The notes below the pieces were generated by a model. The model worked only from the letters and a program-made list of their open reading frames with translations. It ran no database searches and was not told the origin of the DNA. The position numbers were made by a program, and so were the translations under genes. Below, piece after piece: positions 26,944 to 35,933 of a stretch of 64,000 nt of DNA. Source of the stretch: Petrimonas mucosa. Lineage in GTDB: Bacteria; Bacteroidota; Bacteroidia; Bacteroidales; Dysgonomonadaceae. The stretch is taken from positions 3,651,001 through 3,715,000 of the forward strand of contig NZ_LT608328.1 in the NCBI RefSeq assembly GCF_900095795.1, in the 5' to 3' direction. Position 1 is the first letter of the stretch. Each line of letters begins with the position of its first letter.

Positions 26944-28341
26944 TCACCTCAACTGCTTCGAATAGTACATGATCACCGCCAGGATGACAAAGAGTCCCAG
27001 ACTGCCGGCAAGGAGGGCATAGCTCTCCATCTGGATCAGCAGGAAGAGGAAGAGATAAAGGAAGAGGAGCAACACTCCAATCTGCACTCCCTGCCTTTGA
27101 CTGCCGAGGATACTTCCCATATGGAGCGAGATCAGCAGGGTGGTCATGACTGCCGCGATCAGGTAGGCCAGATTGAACCCGAGCAATTCCGACATGGAGA
27201 GCAGCAGGGTGTAGAAGAGGAGAAGCGCCAATCCGACGAGGAGATACTGGAAGGGGTTGATCCGCCTCTTCCGCATCAGTTCAATAAAGAGTACCGCGAC
27301 AAACGTGAGCAGGAGAACGAGAATGCCATACTTCACACTCCTCATGTTCTGCCGGTACTGGTCCACCGCCTGGATAAACCGGACGCCAAACCGCGAAGCA
27401 GCCATCTGGTTGAGGGTATTGCTGTTGTCTGAACGGATAACCTGTCCGAAACTCCGGTTAAGGTCGAGTACTCTCCACTCTGCCACAAATCCCTTGTCGC
27501 TGATCTCCCGGGTCTGGGGAAGGAATTCCCCGTCGAAACTGGGTGTTGTCCAGTCCGACTGGATGGATGCGGTGGTTGTCTTGCCCGCTGGCACGACATA
27601 GATGCCCCGTGAACCGTTGAGTCGCATGGCGACGGAAAAGGGGTAGATCTCCTGCAGGGCCGAATCGGGAGTTGGGAAAGCGGGTTTCGCATTCAAGCCC
27701 ACACTGAACAGTTCATAGAGCATGTTGTCTGACGCACTCCCTCTTCCGGGTTCCAGGTTTTCCACAGGAATCCCCGGTTCGAAAATGGTGACCTCCCCGT
27801 CCTGTTCCAACGAGACCTGCTCCTGTATTCCTTTCAAATCGGAGAGGCCAATAATCATCCGCACATCGTTCCACTTCACTTGAGAGGGATTCAGATTTTG
27901 CCGGGCGATCACCGAAATGTCGAACTCTCCTGTCAACAGGATATTCGACCTGTAGACCGACGCATCATAGATACCCCGTCTCCTCTCCTCCACACTGGTG
28001 GAGATTTTCGCATCCAGCGTTTCAGGCAGTAGCAGCAGGTTCCTTCTTTCAACGATCTCCCGCTTCTCTTCTACCCGAATCTCCTCATAAGGAATCACCA
28101 GGCACGGTCCGGTGATCGTCTGCTCCCCGCCCCACTTCGACGTAATCTCCCTTACCACCTCCTGTCGGGTGTTCTGCCGTTCCCCGATCAGTGACTGGAT
28201 CATGGCGAGCGGGATAAGCAGCATCAGCGTGAGCATAGCCACAAAAAAGAGTTTTATGGTTGTAGCGTAGCGCTCAACGAGACCCGGCTTCTCTTCCCCT
28301 TGAGGGAAGTGGTTCATTTGTTCTTTTTTTTCTGTTTCCAT
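26944..28341 (-). CDS. creD: cell-envelope integrity protein CreD
   Basis: Inner-membrane protein of 465 residues: one N-terminal helix (IKLFFVAMLTLMLLIPLAMIQ), a large extracytoplasmic domain (about residues 55-320, with GPCLVIPYEE near its start) and a C-terminal bundle of about five helices. CreD is known in gammaproteobacteria as a CreBC-controlled envelope-stress protein; the biochemical role is unknown. Here it lies downstream of a winged-helix regulator and a small membrane protein, an arrangement that suggests control by that regulator and not by CreBC. Confidence 0.88.
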   Translation of the reverse strand: METEKKEQMNHFPQGEEKPGLVERYATTIKLFFVAMLTLMLLIPLAMIQSLIGERQNTRQEVVREITSKWGGEQTITGPCLVIPYEEIRVEEKREIVERRNLLLLPETLDAKISTSVEERRRGIYDASVYRSNILLTGEFDISVIARQNLNPSQVKWNDVRMIIGLSDLKGIQEQVSLEQDGEVTIFEPGIPVENLEPGRGSASDNMLYELFSVGLNAKPAFPTPDSALQEIYPFSVAMRLNGSRGIYVVPAGKTTTASIQSDWTTPSFDGEFLPQTREISDKGFVAEWRVLDLNRSFGQVIRSDNSNTLNQMAASRFGVRFIQAVDQYRQNMRSVKYGILVLLLTFVAVLFIELMRKRRINPFQYLLVGLALLLFYTLLLSMSELLGFNLAYLIAAVMTTLLISLHMGSILGSQRQGVQIGVLLLFLYLFLFLLIQMESYALLAGSLGLFVILAVIMYYSKQLR

Positions 28342-28417
28342 ATTGTTATTGATTATTGACCCATCTTACGGAAGCATCCGACATTCGCTCCAGGGTGGCG
28401 TCAAACAGAGAGGGCGT

Positions 28418-28720
28418 CTAGTCGGCCGTCTGCCTGATCAGTGCCTCCAGGGCCTGCAGATGCACCTTGAATGCCTGTTCGCCTGCTGGCGACCTGGAAT
28501 AGGTGGTTCGCGGCTTCCGATCGACAAACTGCTTTTTCACATCAATATACCCCAGACCTTCCAACGTCTTGAGATGGCTGGCCAGGTTACCGTCGGTAAG
28601 TCCCAACATCTCCTTGAAGGTGTTGAACTCCACCTCGTCATTGACCATCAGCATCGACATGATTCCCAGGCGCACCTTGCTTTCAAAGGCTTTGTTGATA
28701 TCGTCGAGATACTCCTTCAC
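28418..28720 (-). CDS. winged-helix DNA-binding regulator (ArsR/MarR-like)
   Basis: 100-residue transcription regulator. A winged-helix domain fills it: helices in KVRLGIMSMLMVNDEVEFNTFK, recognition region LTDGNLASHLKTLEGLGYI and wing VKKQFVDRKPRTTYS. Such one-domain proteins bind short palindromes as dimers. Its ATG overlaps the stop of the upstream membrane-protein gene by 4 bases, and creD follows 76 bases later. The 8-base inverted repeat at 29340-29358, in front of the operon, is a candidate operator for autoregulation. Confidence 0.85.
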   Translation of the reverse strand: MKEYLDDINKAFESKVRLGIMSMLMVNDEVEFNTFKEMLGLTDGNLASHLKTLEGLGYIDVKKQFVDRKPRTTYSRSPAGEQAFKVHLQALEALIRQTAD

Positions 28721-29331
28721 GATTTACCCTCTTTTCTTTCAACAGTGACGTAGAAATAGATTCCATACAAAATATGGAGCAGACCGAAACCGGCAGCCCA
28801 GAAACACAATCCTTCGGCAGGGAAAAATGCGGCCAGCAAGCCCAGCACCATCTCCGCACACCCTAAACCGAAGATATTGCCGTAGGTGTACTTGGAGGCG
28901 TTGATCAATGAGACACCGTAAAACAGCAATGTGGCTGGCAAGATCAGCTCAAAGTACCCGTTAAGGAGCAGGGCCCCGCAAAAAAGGGCTCCTGCCGCAA
29001 GGGGCAGAAAAAAGTTGAAAAAGGTACGGTATGCCGGCTTGTTGAAGAATGGGTGTTGCCTCCTCCTCGCTTTTCTGATCGAGAAGAAGAGGATTGTCGA
29101 CAGCGACAGCACAAATAGCAGGAGGGCGGTAACAAACAGCCAAGAAACGATGCGATAATTGTCGGCTGTGAAACTGGCCGATGCGAGGAGATTCCTGGCG
29201 ATAAATGATCCGACAAGGGCATAGAGGCCGACAAGGATGGTGGAGGTTCCGCTGAAGGAGATGAAGCGGGTCGACCGCTCCATCATCGAGCGGATCTCCT
29301 TTACTGCTTCTAAAGCTTCACGATTTTTCAT
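28717..29331 (-). CDS. conserved membrane protein preceding the winged-helix regulator
   Basis: 204 residues, a short charged N-terminus (MKNREALEAVKEIRSMMERS) and about five or six membrane helices; no catalytic motif recognised. The N-terminal segment resembles those of other Bacteroidota membrane proteins that are paired with a small winged-helix protein. It is first gene of the three-gene minus-strand operon ending in creD. The pairing suggests it senses or accompanies envelope stress; this is inference. Confidence 0.75.
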   Translation of the reverse strand: MKNREALEAVKEIRSMMERSTRFISFSGTSTILVGLYALVGSFIARNLLASASFTADNYRIVSWLFVTALLLFVLSLSTILFFSIRKARRRQHPFFNKPAYRTFFNFFLPLAAGALFCGALLLNGYFELILPATLLFYGVSLINASKYTYGNIFGLGCAEMVLGLLAAFFPAEGLCFWAAGFGLLHILYGIYFYVTVERKEGKS

Positions 29332-29339
29332 ATAAAAAG

Positions 29340-29358
29340 TACTTTGTCGTACAAAGTA
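29340..29358. promoter_or_regulatory. palindromic operator candidate in front of the membrane protein/regulator/creD operon
   Basis: TACTTTGT (29340-29347), spacer CGT, ACAAAGTA (29351-29358): a perfect 8-base inverted repeat only 9 bases upstream of the ATG at 29331. Its size and symmetry suit a winged-helix dimer. Confidence 0.5.
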
Positions 29359-29372
29359 AATAAGAAAATTGT

Positions 29373-29399
29373 AAAGCCGGTACGCACGGTACCGACTTT
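29373..29399 (-). terminator. hairpin after the GH106 gene
   Basis: AAAG and CGGTAC on one arm pair with GTACCG and CTTT on the other, with a single C/A mismatch. On the minus strand a T-rich stretch follows 13 bases after the GH106 stop. Confidence 0.6.
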
Positions 29400-29411
29400 A
29401 ACTTATTTTAA

Positions 29412-32400
29412 TCATTGCGGTTGGCCGGTACGTACAATGGTAACCGGACCGAGGAGACCATACTCCTTTAACGGGAGATCCGGTCGGGGACCCTCAATGG
29501 TCCAGGTCTTCCGCTCTGCTTCGGGCAGACCGGCGTCGTAGACCAGGCGGTTGAACCAGGTGCTGGTGACCTCCACCCGGAGGCTATTCTCACCCTCCTG
29601 TAGGTAGCCGGTGATCTCCAGCAGGTAGGGAGAACTCCAGCGCCTGCCCGCATCCCTGCCGTTTACCGTTACCCGGGCGATCATCTCCACCCTGCCCAGA
29701 TCAAGAAAGTAGGCGCTGCTCTCCTCAATCCGGTCCAGCCGGAAGGTGGTTTCATAGGCGGCAGTTCCGGAGAAAGCTTTTCCCTCATCCGTCAGCGGAA
29801 GCTCCTTCCAGGGCTGCAACCGGTCGATAGTCACTGGCGACTGCTCCACGCCCCATCCTTCGGGGAAGTGGATCTTCCAGGCGGCCTGGCCAAGGTGGGC
29901 AACCGGAATGGATACCGGCTGTTTCACCGGTTTCACCGATTTTTCTCTGCTGATCCTCAGGAAGCAGGAGTTCCCGGCTGGAATATCCACCTCAACTTCA
30001 GTATAACCGCCCAAGGTACGGGAGGGGAGGGCAAAGATCTCGCCAGTCATGGGATCCCACATCTCTACATTTCCCGACACACGGAAGGCCACGACTCCGC
30101 TATACCCCTCTTCAGGAGGCATCGAAAGGAAATAGATGTCGGACTGGCCGGTCTGCCGGTGCAGCCAGCGAAGCTTCGGTGAGCGGGCCGCCAGATCGGG
30201 CAGGATCTCCTCTGTCTCCAGCACCCGGGCAATATCGGATGTGGAGTATACCCTTCCTTTTCCCAGGGTAAGCTGCTCCTGCGAACCGTCTCCCCAGAGT
30301 TTCCTGACTGCCATGTCGAACCTCCGCCGGGCAACGTCACCTCCGCTCAAGGTGGCGAGACCAGCAGGAGGATCGCCGGCAACGATCGCTCCGGCCTCGA
30401 CAAGCGAAGCAATCTTCTCCAGGGTTTCGGGCAACATCCGCTTGCAGTCGTACAGCCAGAGCAGACGGTAGCTGATTCCTTCGGGAGTGACCAGCTGGCC
30501 GTCACGAACCGACAGGCGATTCAGCAATATGTCGGGATTGCAATAGTCATAAGAGTACCCCTCGGGGAAGGGAAGATTCTGGAGCGGTTTGTGATTCTGC
30601 TCGTCACCCAGGTACATCAAAACGTCAGATACCGGCCTGCCCGCTTCCAGCATGTAGTTACACCTGGCCAGGTAGTCGGTGAAACCGGGCATGTGTTGCC
30701 ACCAGGTCTGCAGGCGCAGAAACGGGGTCCCGATTCCGGTCCCGAACGAAGAACCGGGCGGCAGGAAGTCGGTTCTCGGATTGTGGGTATAGGTGTGGAA
30801 CACCAGGTGGGTCACCCCGCGGGCAAAATGGTCGTCGGCAAAATCCTTCAGAAATCGGGGATGCTCATTCCAGGTAAGTTCGAACGAGGTGAACGCTTCG
30901 GCGGCCACCCGTTTTTTGCCGTAGCCTCTGGCGGCGGATACCGCCGGCTTTACCGGCTTGAATTCGATGCTTCCCACAAAGGAGTCGGAACGTGGCTGCC
31001 AGAACTCGCACATCGGAATGTCGGCATGCTTGTAATACTCCAGGATATCACCGGGGAAGACATCGCCCGAGGCGGTCTCGAACGAGACTGTCAGCCCATG
31101 CTCATTGGCCAGCCGCTTCATCTCGCCGAAGAAATTCTCTACCAGCAGATCGTTCAGGGTCACCCGCCAGTCGCGCAGGAATCGGGCGGTATTTTCAGGA
31201 TTCTCCAGGACATATCCGAACAGGGCAGGCAGCATGGGATGGAGCGGATAGCTCCACTTCTGCCCGAAGAGCTCATCCAGACCGGGGGTCCAGGTTTGCC
31301 GTTTGCACTCCCAGCTGTCGAGCAGGACGCCCTGCAGTAATCCTCCATTGAGCACGCCATCATCCCTGATCAGCCGGCCGATATAGCCATTGAAATTGGT
31401 CCGGATGCCGTCGGGATGAAGTTTTGTGGCCTCCCAGCCTGTCGCCTCGGCGGGTGCCGGCCCGTTCTTCTGGCCGGTGTTGACATGGCCGATACGGAGG
31501 ATGGTCCACTCTCCGGCAGGAACATCCCAGATCAGTTTTCCGTTTGCATCCATCCGGTCGGTTATATCTCTCACCGTGGCGGGATCTACCCAGGCACGGG
31601 AATCTTGCCGGGGATAGGGCTCCCTCACGATCCGTCTTAACGTCCATGCAGCCTCCGACTCCCAGTTCTGCTGACGGGCTGCAGAGTAAAAGTTGATGTA
31701 GCGGAGAGTCATCTCATGGAGGTTGGCGATCTCGATCCGGTAGGAGTCGGATCTCACCTCTTCACAGGCGATCGAAACGGGCATATCGTCCTGCCAGTTG
31801 GCTGGCGGCATGTCGATAAAGGCAACCTCACGTCGTTCGCCACCGGGCAGGTTGGCATAGAGGGTTACCTTCACCCCCGGTTCATAGACCCAGGCATGGG
31901 AATAGGAGTCGATGGGGGGAAACTCGACGGTCCGCAGGGTGACCTGCTGGGGAAAGGTGATATCGATTGTGGCAGGCTCCTCTGCCGATGGAGCGAGGAT
32001 CAGCGGTTTTTGATCTACCAGGCAGTCACGCCAGGCCAGGTCGGACCGGTTAGCTGTAACTGTGGATGGAATCAACCGTTCACCGGTATCTCCCTCGGGT
32101 GTGGGAAAGGCGATCACGAACAGGTCGCGGTAGTCGCGCCATGGCTCCTCACTACCGCGGGGGTTGGACAGGATGGTGTCGGTCGTGGCTCCACCGGTGA
32201 GATCGGTCCGGGAGAATACCAGATGGCGCATGGAGTTCTCCGGCTCGATCCACGGTCCCCCGGCATACGACCATCCGGGGCAATTCTGCATGGTAAAGCG
32301 CAGATTCAACCGTTTGCACTCCTCCGCGGTCCATTGTACCAGCTCGTCCCAATCTTCACTCAAGGCCCCTATCTGCGGATCCACACCGGGCCATGCGCCG

Positions 32401-32666
32401 CCAAACTGACCATGAAAGAACTGGATACCGGAGATCCCGGCAGCGGCGATTGCCTCGAGATCGGCAGTTATTCCAGCCTTGGAGACGTTACCGCCAATAA
32501 AATGGTACCAGGTTTCGGGATAATGCTCCCTTCCAGGATTGCGGAACTCCGCTTCAGTGACATCCCGACTGGATCCTGTTCTGTTGCAGGATGCAACAAC
32601 AAGGCTGAACAAAAGCGGGAAGATCGCCAGGACAATGGTTGTCCGGCGAACAACATATGTTTTCAT
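29412..32666 (-). CDS. GH106-type glycoside hydrolase (alpha-L-rhamnosidase-like) lipoprotein
   Basis: Large surface or periplasmic glycosidase of 1,084 residues. The signal peptide has a lipobox (LLFSLVVASC), so it is lipid-anchored. The N-terminal TIM-barrel start WYHFIGGNVSKAGITADLEAIAAAGISGIQFFHG is the GH106 pattern; the C-terminal part holds galactose-binding-like beta-sandwiches (YFLDLGRVEMIARVTVNGRDAG and NSLRVEVTSTW). GH106 enzymes remove L-rhamnose from plant or bacterial glycans. No susC/susD genes are adjacent. ATG 32672 (two residues longer) is an equally possible start. Confidence 0.85.
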   Translation of the reverse strand: MKTYVVRRTTIVLAIFPLLFSLVVASCNRTGSSRDVTEAEFRNPGREHYPETWYHFIGGNVSKAGITADLEAIAAAGISGIQFFHGQFGGAWPGVDPQIGALSEDWDELVQWTAEECKRLNLRFTMQNCPGWSYAGGPWIEPENSMRHLVFSRTDLTGGATTDTILSNPRGSEEPWRDYRDLFVIAFPTPEGDTGERLIPSTVTANRSDLAWRDCLVDQKPLILAPSAEEPATIDITFPQQVTLRTVEFPPIDSYSHAWVYEPGVKVTLYANLPGGERREVAFIDMPPANWQDDMPVSIACEEVRSDSYRIEIANLHEMTLRYINFYSAARQQNWESEAAWTLRRIVREPYPRQDSRAWVDPATVRDITDRMDANGKLIWDVPAGEWTILRIGHVNTGQKNGPAPAEATGWEATKLHPDGIRTNFNGYIGRLIRDDGVLNGGLLQGVLLDSWECKRQTWTPGLDELFGQKWSYPLHPMLPALFGYVLENPENTARFLRDWRVTLNDLLVENFFGEMKRLANEHGLTVSFETASGDVFPGDILEYYKHADIPMCEFWQPRSDSFVGSIEFKPVKPAVSAARGYGKKRVAAEAFTSFELTWNEHPRFLKDFADDHFARGVTHLVFHTYTHNPRTDFLPPGSSFGTGIGTPFLRLQTWWQHMPGFTDYLARCNYMLEAGRPVSDVLMYLGDEQNHKPLQNLPFPEGYSYDYCNPDILLNRLSVRDGQLVTPEGISYRLLWLYDCKRMLPETLEKIASLVEAGAIVAGDPPAGLATLSGGDVARRRFDMAVRKLWGDGSQEQLTLGKGRVYSTSDIARVLETEEILPDLAARSPKLRWLHRQTGQSDIYFLSMPPEEGYSGVVAFRVSGNVEMWDPMTGEIFALPSRTLGGYTEVEVDIPAGNSCFLRISREKSVKPVKQPVSIPVAHLGQAAWKIHFPEGWGVEQSPVTIDRLQPWKELPLTDEGKAFSGTAAYETTFRLDRIEESSAYFLDLGRVEMIARVTVNGRDAGRRWSSPYLLEITGYLQEGENSLRVEVTSTWFNRLVYDAGLPEAERKTWTIEGPRPDLPLKEYGLLGPVTIVRTGQPQ

Positions 32667-32688
32667 AGGCATAACAAATAATATATCT

Positions 32689-34071
32689 CTATCTTTTACA
32701 GAGGGCCTCGTTAAGGGCTATCACACCCTCCTCGTAATGTTCACGCGAGATGACGAACTGCATGTTCACCTGCATCAGCGACTGGGCGAAACTCTCCACG
32801 TTTATACCCTTTTCGTGCAATGCCTTTGCGGCCCGGTAGAGGAAGCCGGGCATCGCGATATTGGTTCCCATGGCACAAATGATTGCCGCCGGCTTGACCG
32901 TAACCTGATAGAACACCTCCTTGAGTACGCGGATCAGCTCGCTGGCCCGTTCGTTGTCCCAGATCACCATGGTGATGGAGTTGGCATTGGTCGACTTCAG
33001 GATATAGCTGACGTTATGTTTCTGGAAATAGTGCATGATCCGGGCGTCGTAACCCACTTCACCCACCATCATCGGATCATGGATCTCCACGGCGATCACC
33101 TTGCGCGACCCCGATACGATCTCCACCCTCGGTTCGGGTGAGACATAGTCGCGGGAGATAAGGGTTCCCGGGTGTTCCGGCTCGAACGTGTTCTTGATCC
33201 GGATATTGATTCCCGCCAGCTCAAGGGGTTTAGCCGCTTTCGGATGGATCGCCTCCATCCCGATATCGGCCAGCTGGTCGGCAATGATGTAGTTGGTTTG
33301 TCCCACGGGGATGCTGTTCTCCACTCCCACAATCTTGGGATCTGCGCTGGAGAGGTGGTACTCCTTGTGTATGACCGCCTCGTCGGCCTTCACTTCAACC
33401 GCAATCTTGCTGAAGGTGACCTCCGAGTAACCCCGGTCGAATGCCCGCATGATCCCCTCGGTTCCCTTGGTATAGCCAGTAGCGACACAAACGATATTGC
33501 TGAAATCTACCCCTGCAAATTCGCGATGGATCCGCTGGTCGATAGTCAGCGGTTCGTTGTCGTTAAAACCGCAAAGATCGATAAACCGCGCGTTGATGCC
33601 GTTGTTGTTCAGGATGTTCACCGAATTCCATCCCGAGTGCGCCTCGCCGATAGAGGCCAGGATCTCCCTGGCAGCCAGGTGTATATCAGCCATATTCACA
33701 TATCCCGATGCCAGCACCTTGCCCAAGCTGTAGAGCAGTGTCTTGGCCTGGTCGATCCTGAAACGGATGAAGTCGCGCGCCTCCTTCAGATCCAGCCCGA
33801 TATCGGCAAATCCGTCGTTGATCAGTAACAGTCGCTGACAAAATGAATCGAGTGCGCTGCTGTAATCCTCGCCCCTGAGGAACTTGTTATAGATTCCGGG
33901 TTCACCTGTTTTCTTGTGTTCCAGTAACCAGTTGGTGACGTTATTGTATGCCGAGACGACAAATATCCGGTTGTAATACTCATCGCCCTTGCGGTTGCCC
34001 TTAATGATGTTTTGCAACACATCCTGAAACTGCGACATGGATGTTCCGCCGATTTTTTCTACTGTAAGCAT
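32689..34071 (-). CDS. aspartate kinase
   Basis: Phosphorylates aspartate at the entry to lysine, threonine and methionine synthesis. The 460-residue protein has the amino-acid-kinase motif VEKIGGTSMS at the N-terminus, the substrate region VATGYTKGTEGIMRAFDRGYSEVTFS, and two C-terminal ACT domains (VSYILKSTNANSITMVI, and ICAMGTNIAMPGFLYRAAKALHEKGINV) for feedback control. Start chosen at ATG 34071 (MLTVEKIGG), which places the nucleotide-binding strand at the N-terminus as usual. It is a monofunctional enzyme with no homoserine dehydrogenase domain. Confidence 0.9.
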   Translation of the reverse strand: MLTVEKIGGTSMSQFQDVLQNIIKGNRKGDEYYNRIFVVSAYNNVTNWLLEHKKTGEPGIYNKFLRGEDYSSALDSFCQRLLLINDGFADIGLDLKEARDFIRFRIDQAKTLLYSLGKVLASGYVNMADIHLAAREILASIGEAHSGWNSVNILNNNGINARFIDLCGFNDNEPLTIDQRIHREFAGVDFSNIVCVATGYTKGTEGIMRAFDRGYSEVTFSKIAVEVKADEAVIHKEYHLSSADPKIVGVENSIPVGQTNYIIADQLADIGMEAIHPKAAKPLELAGINIRIKNTFEPEHPGTLISRDYVSPEPRVEIVSGSRKVIAVEIHDPMMVGEVGYDARIMHYFQKHNVSYILKSTNANSITMVIWDNERASELIRVLKEVFYQVTVKPAAIICAMGTNIAMPGFLYRAAKALHEKGINVESFAQSLMQVNMQFVISREHYEEGVIALNEALCKR

Positions 34072-34118
34072 CGTAATGTAATGATTTATTGGGAAGCACA
34101 AAGATAAAATATTTTTTC

Positions 34119-34715
34119 TTATTCGGTAACCCGATAGCCGAAACCCGATTTCAACTCTTCATAAAGGCGGTGGATAGGCAAACCCATCACGTTAAAGTAG
34201 GAGCCTTCGATCTTTTTCACCGCCACGTAGCCGATCCACTCCTGCACACCGTAGGCGCCCGCCTTGTCCATCGGGCTGTATTTTTCCACGTAGTATGCAA
34301 TCTCCTCCTCCGACAGGTCGGCAAAGGTCACCCGGGTAACTTCGGAGAAGGTTACCTGTTTGGTCAATGAGGTGAGGCAGACACCGGTAATGACCCGGTG
34401 CGTCTGTCCGGAAAGCTCGCGGAGCATCTCTTTTGCCCCGGCATTGTCGGTCGGTTTCCCGTAGACCTTTCCATCGAGCAACACAATGGTGTCGGCCGTG
34501 ATAAGGAGTTCATCCTCCTTCAGTTGCGACATATAGGCCGATGCTTTCTTCCCCGCGAGGAACTCTGCCACCTGCTCGGGAGAGAGATCGTCGCCGTACG
34601 ATTCATCTATATCGGGTAATGTTCTCACTTCATATCCGATATCGATACCGGAGAGAAGCTCTTTTCGCCGGGGGGAATTGGAGGCGAGAATCAGACGATA
34701 ATTTGCAATTGACAT
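34119..34715 (-). CDS. maf: Maf-family nucleotide pyrophosphatase
   Basis: House-cleaning enzyme that hydrolyses dTTP, UTP or modified nucleotides to monophosphates. The 198-residue protein has the Maf signature LILASNSPRRKELLSG, the catalytic ITADTIVLLDG and KAGAYGVQEW. Start chosen at ATG 34715 (MSIANYRLI). It lies 47 bases upstream of aspartate kinase on the same strand; in some Bacteroidota it sits next to yrbI-like genes, which are absent here. Confidence 0.9.
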   Translation of the reverse strand: MSIANYRLILASNSPRRKELLSGIDIGYEVRTLPDIDESYGDDLSPEQVAEFLAGKKASAYMSQLKEDELLITADTIVLLDGKVYGKPTDNAGAKEMLRELSGQTHRVITGVCLTSLTKQVTFSEVTRVTFADLSEEEIAYYVEKYSPMDKAGAYGVQEWIGYVAVKKIEGSYFNVMGLPIHRLYEELKSGFGYRVTE

Positions 34716-34730
34716 TCCTTGAATTTTACA

Positions 34731-34738
34731 CAAAGGTA
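34731..34738 (-). promoter_or_regulatory. -7 element (TACCTTTG, minus strand) of maf
   Basis: Exact TAnnTTTG on the minus strand, 15 bases before the ATG at 34715; implies a very short leader. Confidence 0.5.
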
Positions 34739-34759
34739 CAAAAACAAGTTTGTTTTTTG

Positions 34760-34767
34760 TAAATTTG
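34760..34767 (+). promoter_or_regulatory. -7 element (TAAATTTG) of the comB-like gene
   Basis: Exact TAnnTTTG match, 17 bases before ATG 34785, divergent from the maf promoter. Confidence 0.5.
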
Positions 34768-34784
34768 TGGCAAACTCACTGCTT

Positions 34785-35501
34785 ATGACTGTCGATATTT
34801 GCCTTTCACCGGTTCTTTACCCCCATTATCAACAAGAGAACGATCTGGTTGTGGTGGCCGATATATTCCGGGCTACCACTACCATGTGTACTGCATTCAA
34901 CAACGGAGCTGCAGCCATAATCCCGGTTGCCGACATCGAAGAGGCAAGGCGGTACCGGGCAGAAGGGTATCTGGTAGGAGCCGAACGGAAAACCCGCCGT
35001 GTGGAGTTTGCCGATTTCGGCAACTCACCGTTTGAATACAGGCCGGAAATAGTGGCGGGCCGTGAGATTGTCTTCACCACGACCAACGGCACAAGGGCCA
35101 TTGAGGCGGCAAAAGATTGTGACAGACTGTTAATCGGGGCATTTTCCAATATCGATGTAGTGGCCGATGCCTGTTTTTCGTCGGGAAAGAGGGTGGTTGT
35201 CTTGTGCGCCGGCTGGAACGGTAGAGTAAACCTGGAAGATACGCTGTTTGGCGGTGCGCTTCTGGAAAGGTTGTCGAAAAGGGATGAGGTGGTTTTCGGA
35301 TCGGATGCCGCACGGATAGCATTGGAGTTGTGGGGAAAGGCCAACCGCTCCCCCCTGGATTACCTGAAAAAGAGCGACCATTACAGTCGCCTTACAGCCA
35401 GCGGGGTGGAAGGAGATGCCGCCTACTGCCTGCAGCAGAACACAGCTCCGGTCTTACCCTGCTATAACCGGGAAAACGGGAAGTTGACCCTCTTGCGGTA
35501 A
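34785..35501 (+). CDS. 2-phosphosulfolactate phosphatase family protein (ComB-like)
   Basis: 238 residues of the ComB family, whose archaeal founder dephosphorylates 2-phosphosulfolactate on the way to coenzyme M. Recognisable family segments are VVVADIFRATTTMCTAFNNGA, VGAERKTRRVEFADFGNSP, FTTTNGTRAIEAA and VVLCAGWNGRVNLEDTLFGG. Bacteroidales do not make coenzyme M and no comA or comC is nearby, so the substrate here is unknown. Start at ATG 34785 behind a promoter element. It converges on hslR with a 3-base gap. Confidence 0.82.
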   Translation: MTVDICLSPVLYPHYQQENDLVVVADIFRATTTMCTAFNNGAAAIIPVADIEEARRYRAEGYLVGAERKTRRVEFADFGNSPFEYRPEIVAGREIVFTTTNGTRAIEAAKDCDRLLIGAFSNIDVVADACFSSGKRVVVLCAGWNGRVNLEDTLFGGALLERLSKRDEVVFGSDAARIALELWGKANRSPLDYLKKSDHYSRLTASGVEGDAAYCLQQNTAPVLPCYNRENGKLTLLR

Positions 35502-35504
35502 CCC

Positions 35505-35909
35505 CTAATCGTCCCAGTCCAATTCGTCGAAATCGAACATATCGGTAAACTGTTCCAGGTCGCGCCGCTCTTTTTTGGTGGGACGTCCTGTACCGCGCTG
35601 CCGGTCGACAAACCCGCTGATCTTGTTCAGTTCCAGAATCTCATACTGCTCGGGCGGGGTGACATTTTCCATGAATTGCGGAACCAGTTTTGCGCCCATC
35701 CGTTTATCGGTCAGCCCCAACACCTTGAACGAGAAGGTGACCGGTGGTTTTCGCACCTGCACAACATCTCCTGTACGGATCATCCTCGAGGGCTTCACCG
35801 GGAGGTCGCCGATCATCACGCGACCCTTCTTGCACGCCTCCGCCGCTGCGGTACGGGTTTTGAAAATCCGCACAGCCCACAGCCACTTATCGATACGAAC
35901 TTCATCCAT
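35505..35909 (-). CDS. hslR: S4-domain RNA-binding protein (Hsp15-like)
   Basis: 134 residues. The S4 RNA-binding fold fills the first 60 residues (RIDKWLWAVRIFKTRTAAAEACKKGRV, then MIRTGDVVQVR). Hsp15 binds dissociated 50S subunits that still carry nascent chains. The C-terminal half is charged, with GTGRPTKKERRDLE, typical of Bacteroidota relatives. It follows pth by 24 bases on the same strand, so rplY-pth-hslR is probably one translation-related operon. Confidence 0.85.
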   Translation of the reverse strand: MDEVRIDKWLWAVRIFKTRTAAAEACKKGRVMIGDLPVKPSRMIRTGDVVQVRKPPVTFSFKVLGLTDKRMGAKLVPQFMENVTPPEQYEILELNKISGFVDRQRGTGRPTKKERRDLEQFTDMFDFDELDWDD

Positions 35910-35933
35910 CTTGTCCGGAAACTCCCGTTCTGA

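Noticed and set aside
31716-32681. 321-codon + strand frame across the GH106 gene, and similar long antisense frames in glmM (54439-55491) and the sigma-54 activator (52402-53520)
   Set aside because: They arise from codon composition of well-identified genes on the other strand; no start context, family match or independent promoter.
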